From NCBI GenBank assembly GCA_030605745.1, contig JAUWHT010000027.1, positions 1-8,783 of the forward strand: 8,783 nt of DNA, read 5' to 3'. How positions within the stretch are numbered: position 1 is the first letter of the stretch; each line of letters starts with the position of its first letter. The stretch is from Pirellulales bacterium. Its GTDB lineage: Bacteria; Planctomycetota; Planctomycetia; Pirellulales; Thermoguttaceae. The translations under genes and the position numbers were made by a program. The notes beneath the pieces were generated by a model that made no database searches, was not told where the DNA came from, and saw nothing but the letters and a program-made list of their open reading frames with translations. Positions 5,108-8,783 of this stretch are shown here, piece by piece.

Positions 5108-8100
5108 GTGAGCACCCCGCCTTTCGTCCATTTGCATTGCCACAGTCATTACAGCCTGCTCGACGGAGCCGGGTCGATCAGGGGATTGCTCGAGCGGGCC
5201 AAGGCGCTGCGGATGAACGCCCTGGCGCTGACCGACCACGGCAACCTGCACGGGGCGATTCAGTTCTACCAGGCGGCCAAGGAACTGGGTATGAACCCGG
5301 TTCTCGGGCTGGAGGCCTACATTGCACCGGGCAGCCGGTTCAAGAAAGAGGCCGCCGGCATGAAGGAGGCCAGCCACCACCTGACCCTGCTGGCGCAGAA
5401 CCGCACCGGATTTCAGAACCTCTTGAAACTCTCCTCGGCCGCGTTCCTCGAAGGCTTCTACTTCAAGCCGCGGATCGACAAGGAACTGCTCGAAGCCCAC
5501 AACGAAGGGCTGATCTGCCTGAGCGGATGCAGCTCCAGCGAGTTGAGCCGGCTGCTGATTGCCGGCGGCGCGGCGAACATGGAGAAAGCCGTCGAAGTCG
5601 CCGCTTGGTTCCGGGAGGTCTTCGGTGATAGATACTTCATCGAGATCCAGAACAACCATCTCGAAGTGCAACGGCTGGCCACGGAAGGGGCCACCCAGCT
5701 TGCCGATCGGCTGGGAATACCCCTGGTCGCCACCAGCGACGTGCATTACATCCATCGCGAAGACGCCGAAGCGCAGGACATCCTGTTGTGCGTAAACACG
5801 GGCAAGTACCGCAGCGACACCAACCGGATGCGAATGGGAACCAGCGAGTTTTTCCTTCACAGCCCGGAGGAGATGTATGCCGCGTTTCCCGACCACCTGG
5901 AGGCGGTGCGGCGGTCGCAGGAGATCGCCGACGGGGTGGACATCGAGTTGGAACTGGGCCGTCGCCACTTCCCGGTTTTCACGCCGCCGGACACAAAGAC
6001 CTCGGAAGACTATCTCCGCGAGTTGTGCATCGAGGGCCTCAAAAAGCGTTACGCGGAGAACCCCGAGCGATGTGTCGACGGCCGGCTTTCCCAGCAGGTT
6101 ATCGATCGGTTGGACCGCGAGCTAAGCGTGATCAACAAGCTGGGGTTTCCAAACTACTTTCTGATTGTCTGGGATTTTGTCCGCTTTGCCCGGGAGCAGG
6201 GCATCCAGGTCACTGCCCGCGGCTCCGGCGTGGGCTCGCTGGTTTGCTACGCGTTGCACATGAGTCACGTTTGCCCGCTGCAATTTGATCTGCTTTTTGA
6301 GCGGTTCCTGGACGAGAACCGCCGCGAGGCGCCGGACATCGACATCGATTTCGACCAGCAGCGTCGTGTCGAAGTGATCCAGTACGTCAAGCAGAAGTAC
6401 GGCACACAGAACGTGGCCCAGATCGGCACTTTCGGCACGCTGGCCGCCCGGGCGGCAATTCGCGACGTGGGCCGGGCGCTGGGAATGTCTATCCCGCGGG
6501 TCGATTCGGTGGTGGCCATGGTGCCCGAGGAGCTGGGAATCACCCTGCCGAAAGCCCTGGAAAAGAGCAACGATCTAAGAAAGGCGCACCACACCGACGG
6601 CGAAGTCCGCGAATTGTTGGACCTGGCGATGCAGGTCGAGGGACTGGCACGCAACGTGGGCACCCACGCAGCCGCGGTGGTCATCGCCGACCGGCCGCTG
6701 ACCGACTACGTCCCGTTGCAGCACGTCCAGGGTAAGGAAGAAGTGATCACCCAATGGGCGATGGCCGACGTGGAAAAGGCCGGGCTGTTAAAGATGGACT
6801 TCCTCGGCCTGCGAAACTTGACCATCCTCTCGAAGGCGGTCGCGCTGGTCCAGCAGGCCACTGGCAAGCGAGTCGATCCATACCGCTTCCCATTGGACGA
6901 CCAGCAGACGTTTGAGGTGTTTCGCTGCGGGGAGACCAAGGGCATCTTCCAGTTCGAAAGCGGCGGGATCCGCGAGCTGCTGCAGCGGATGAAGCCGGAC
7001 CACTTCCACGACATCATCGCCACCAACGCCCTGTACCGCCCCGGACCGCTCGAAGGCGGCATGGTCACCGACTATGTCCAAGTCAAACACGGGCAGAAAA
7101 AGGCCGAGTACCCGCATCAGAAAATCAAAGGCATCCTCGAAGAGACCCACGGCGTGATGGTCTACCAGGAACAGGTGATGCGGATTCTCAACCGGCTGGG
7201 CGACATCGGGCTGTCCAACGCCTACAGTTGCATCAAGGCGATCGGCAAGAAGAACCTGCCGATGATCGCCAAGTTCCGCGAGCAGTTTATCGATGGTGCC
7301 CACGGCAAGGGGATGACGAAGAAGGCGGCCGCAGGACTGTTCGGAATGATCGAGAAGTTCGCCGGCTACGGCTTCAACAAGAGCCACTCGACCGCTTACG
7401 CCCTGATCGCTTACATGACGGCCTATCTGAAGGCCCACTACCCGGTCGAGTTCATGGCCGCCCTGCTTTCGAGCGATATCCCGGGTCGTAACTTCAAGAG
7501 AAAAGATTCGCTTGTCGAACACCTGGAAGACTGTCGGCGGATGAAGATCAAGGTGGTTCCGCCGGACGTGAACCACTCGGGGGCTGAGTTCACCGTGGCC
7601 GACAACAAGATCTGTTTCGGACTCTCGGCCGTCAAGGGTTGTGGGACCGCCGCCGCTGCCGCCGTCGCCAAACAGCGGGACGCCAAGGGAGCTTACCGCA
7701 GCCTGTTCGACTTCTGCGAACGGCTCGATCCGGGTACGGTGAACCGGACGGCGGTGGAAAGCCTGATAAAGGCCGGCGCTTTCGACTCGCTCGGCGCAGT
7801 CCGCGCCCGGTTGTTCGCCGGGATCGATCGGGCGATGCAGGCCGGCGCCACCGCAGCAGCCGACCGCCGCAGCGGCCAAATGGGGCTGTTTGACAACGAC
7901 TACGAAGACAATGCGGAAGACGCCGGCGCCGCCAATCTGCCGGACACCCCTGAGTGGGACGACCGCGACCGGGTGAACAAAGAAAAGGAAGTCCTCGGCT
8001 TCTACCTGTCGAGCCACCCATTAGCCGAACACGAGGACACGTTGGCTACCTATTGTTCCCATACCTCGGCCCAAGCGACCGAACTGAACCACCGCACCGA

Positions 8101-8641
8101 GGTAGTCCTCGGCGGAATACTCTCCTCGATCAAGTTCTCGCATACCAAGAACCCCAGGCCGGGCAAGCCCAGCCGCTACGCCACGTTCGACCTGGAAGAC
8201 ACTGCCGGGGTGGTGCGGTGTATCCTTTGGCCCGAGGGGTTTGTCAGCTACGGCCACTTGCTCGAAGCCGACGCCATTCTGGTCGTTCGCGGCGCCGTCG
8301 ACAAACGTCCCGGCAGTGAGGAAGTCAACTTGATCGTCAGTGAATTGATCCCCCTGGACAACCTGACCACACGCTTCACCCGCGGCGTGATGGTCCGCCT
8401 GCTCGAGGAAAACCACGGACAGGAGAAGCTCGAGCAGCTCCATGAGGTCCTTCGCGGCTATCCGGGCAATTGCGAGTTGCAATTGTTGGTCTGCCTGGCC
8501 GATCGCCGCCGGGTGTTGTGCAAGTGCGACCAGATGCGAGTAGAGATCAACGCCGAGATGCGCTCCCGGGTGGACGCGTTGCTGGGGCCGGGGAATTTCC
8601 GCCTGCTGACCGCGACCCCAAACACGGGGGGGATGGCTTAG
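5108..8641 (+). CDS. dnaE: DNA polymerase III alpha subunit, DnaE1 type
   Basis: This 1177-residue protein is the catalytic subunit of the replicative DNA polymerase holoenzyme. A PHP domain (about 5-275) has H10, H12, D19, H44, E69, H91, C141, D211 and H213 at the expected metal-ligand positions, several of which are replaced in E. coli DnaE. The polymerase core has ARGSGVGSLV, then PDIDIDFD with D410 and D412, and KMDFLGLR with D564, matching E. coli D401, D403 and D555. The conserved FNKSHSTAYA is at about 756-765. A helix-hairpin-helix region lies at about 864-896, the clamp-binding motif QMGLF at 924-928, and an OB fold at about 997-1085. Length and clamp motif favour DnaE1 over the error-prone DnaE2/ImuC. 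The GTG at 5108 is preferred over the in-frame GTG at 5075 because of its Shine-Dalgarno and because PHP residue numbering then matches the family. It ends in tandem TAG TAG. No intein or frameshift is seen. Confidence 0.97.
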   Translation: MSTPPFVHLHCHSHYSLLDGAGSIRGLLERAKALRMNALALTDHGNLHGAIQFYQAAKELGMNPVLGLEAYIAPGSRFKKEAAGMKEASHHLTLLAQNRTGFQNLLKLSSAAFLEGFYFKPRIDKELLEAHNEGLICLSGCSSSELSRLLIAGGAANMEKAVEVAAWFREVFGDRYFIEIQNNHLEVQRLATEGATQLADRLGIPLVATSDVHYIHREDAEAQDILLCVNTGKYRSDTNRMRMGTSEFFLHSPEEMYAAFPDHLEAVRRSQEIADGVDIELELGRRHFPVFTPPDTKTSEDYLRELCIEGLKKRYAENPERCVDGRLSQQVIDRLDRELSVINKLGFPNYFLIVWDFVRFAREQGIQVTARGSGVGSLVCYALHMSHVCPLQFDLLFERFLDENRREAPDIDIDFDQQRRVEVIQYVKQKYGTQNVAQIGTFGTLAARAAIRDVGRALGMSIPRVDSVVAMVPEELGITLPKALEKSNDLRKAHHTDGEVRELLDLAMQVEGLARNVGTHAAAVVIADRPLTDYVPLQHVQGKEEVITQWAMADVEKAGLLKMDFLGLRNLTILSKAVALVQQATGKRVDPYRFPLDDQQTFEVFRCGETKGIFQFESGGIRELLQRMKPDHFHDIIATNALYRPGPLEGGMVTDYVQVKHGQKKAEYPHQKIKGILEETHGVMVYQEQVMRILNRLGDIGLSNAYSCIKAIGKKNLPMIAKFREQFIDGAHGKGMTKKAAAGLFGMIEKFAGYGFNKSHSTAYALIAYMTAYLKAHYPVEFMAALLSSDIPGRNFKRKDSLVEHLEDCRRMKIKVVPPDVNHSGAEFTVADNKICFGLSAVKGCGTAAAAAVAKQRDAKGAYRSLFDFCERLDPGTVNRTAVESLIKAGAFDSLGAVRARLFAGIDRAMQAGATAAADRRSGQMGLFDNDYEDNAEDAGAANLPDTPEWDDRDRVNKEKEVLGFYLSSHPLAEHEDTLATYCSHTSAQATELNHRTEVVLGGILSSIKFSHTKNPRPGKPSRYATFDLEDTAGVVRCILWPEGFVSYGHLLEADAILVVRGAVDKRPGSEEVNLIVSELIPLDNLTTRFTRGVMVRLLEENHGQEKLEQLHEVLRGYPGNCELQLLVCLADRRRVLCKCDQMRVEINAEMRSRVDALLGPGNFRLLTATPNTGGMA

Positions 8642-8644
8642 TAG

Positions 8645-8783
8645 CCCGCGCAAAAATAACCTGTACAAGTTTGAGCGAGGGTGGCACGTCCCTGAGCGCA
8701 GCGAAGGGCGTGGGCGCCCGGCTCAACACGCCCTTCGTTCCTCAGGGCGTGCCACCCAATTGATCAAGTTATTTCTGCGCGGG
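8645..8783. repeat. Long imperfect inverted-repeat element after dnaE (runs to the window end)
   Basis: The outer arms 8645-8660 and 8768-8783 match as inverted repeats at 15 of 16 positions (CCCGCGCA-A/G-AAATAAC). Inside, GGGTGGCACG (8679-8688) pairs with 8748-8757, CCCTGAG (8690-8696) with 8741-8747, and CGAAGGGCGTG (8702-8712) with 8727-8737, around a 14-nt loop. T8689 bulges out, and an unpaired internal loop lies between the outer and inner arms. It starts three bases after the dnaE stop. There is no coding content and no T-run, so it is not a standard intrinsic terminator. The shape fits a non-autonomous MITE-like element or a large 3'-UTR hairpin. Its right boundary may lie beyond the window, so a target-site duplication cannot be checked. 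It is unrelated in sequence to the 84-bp repeats. Confidence 0.85.

Noticed and set aside
6788..8017. Minus-strand open frame of 409 codons inside dnaE
   Set aside because: The sense frame shows continuous DnaE motifs across this region, and the antisense product is unlike any family I recognise.
8470..8763. Plus-strand open frame overlapping the dnaE end and the terminal repeat
   Set aside because: It is out of frame with dnaE and continues only through the inverted-repeat element, with no protein-like features.

Overview
The window carries four complete protein-coding genes in GC-rich DNA: three on the minus strand (an exported S41 protease, a Gfo/Idh/MocA oxidoreductase and rhamnulokinase) and one on the plus strand (the replicative DNA polymerase DnaE). 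No RNA gene, CRISPR array, transposase or phage gene is visible. The high GC content, the Gfo/Idh/MocA oxidoreductase beside a deoxysugar kinase, the TPR-bearing S41 protease and the many palindromic intergenic repeats of the 'TTTAGCCGCCGGGC' type suggest a planctomycete, perhaps Pirellulales-like. That assignment is inference; no rRNA or other phylogenetic marker was compared.

Layout from left to right. An 84-bp palindromic repeat (65-148) lies just past the stop codon of the S41 protease gene (190-1830, minus). A 510-bp gap upstream of that gene (1831-2340) holds a leader stem-loop, a plausible sigma70-type promoter and, at its far end, a second copy of the 84-bp repeat in the opposite orientation (2234-2317). 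That second copy lies just past the stop codon of the Gfo/Idh/MocA gene (2341-3384, minus). A four-copy heptamer tandem repeat (3400-3427) separates this oxidoreductase from rhamnulokinase rhaB (3445-4932, minus). A short divergent control region (about 4933-5107) then separates rhaB from dnaE (5108-8641, plus). Only three bases after the dnaE stop, an element of at least 139 bp with a long imperfect inverted repeat runs to the window edge.

The genes fall into three unrelated jobs. RhaB phosphorylates L-rhamnulose in deoxysugar breakdown, and the oxidoreductase 60 nt downstream probably shares its transcript, but its substrate cannot be read from sequence. The S41 protease is predicted to be exported and to cut or trim envelope proteins. 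DnaE is the main chromosomal replicase subunit; its PHP domain keeps all nine positions expected for metal binding, unlike E. coli DnaE, and it has an internal clamp-binding motif.

I see no convincing undescribed multi-gene system. The most unusual content is non-coding: two kinds of long palindromic repeat, each placed directly 3' of a gene, two of which bracket the protease gene as inverted copies. Two start codons (rhaB and dnaE) are placed downstream of the longest open frame, on the basis of ribosome-binding sites and family alignment.
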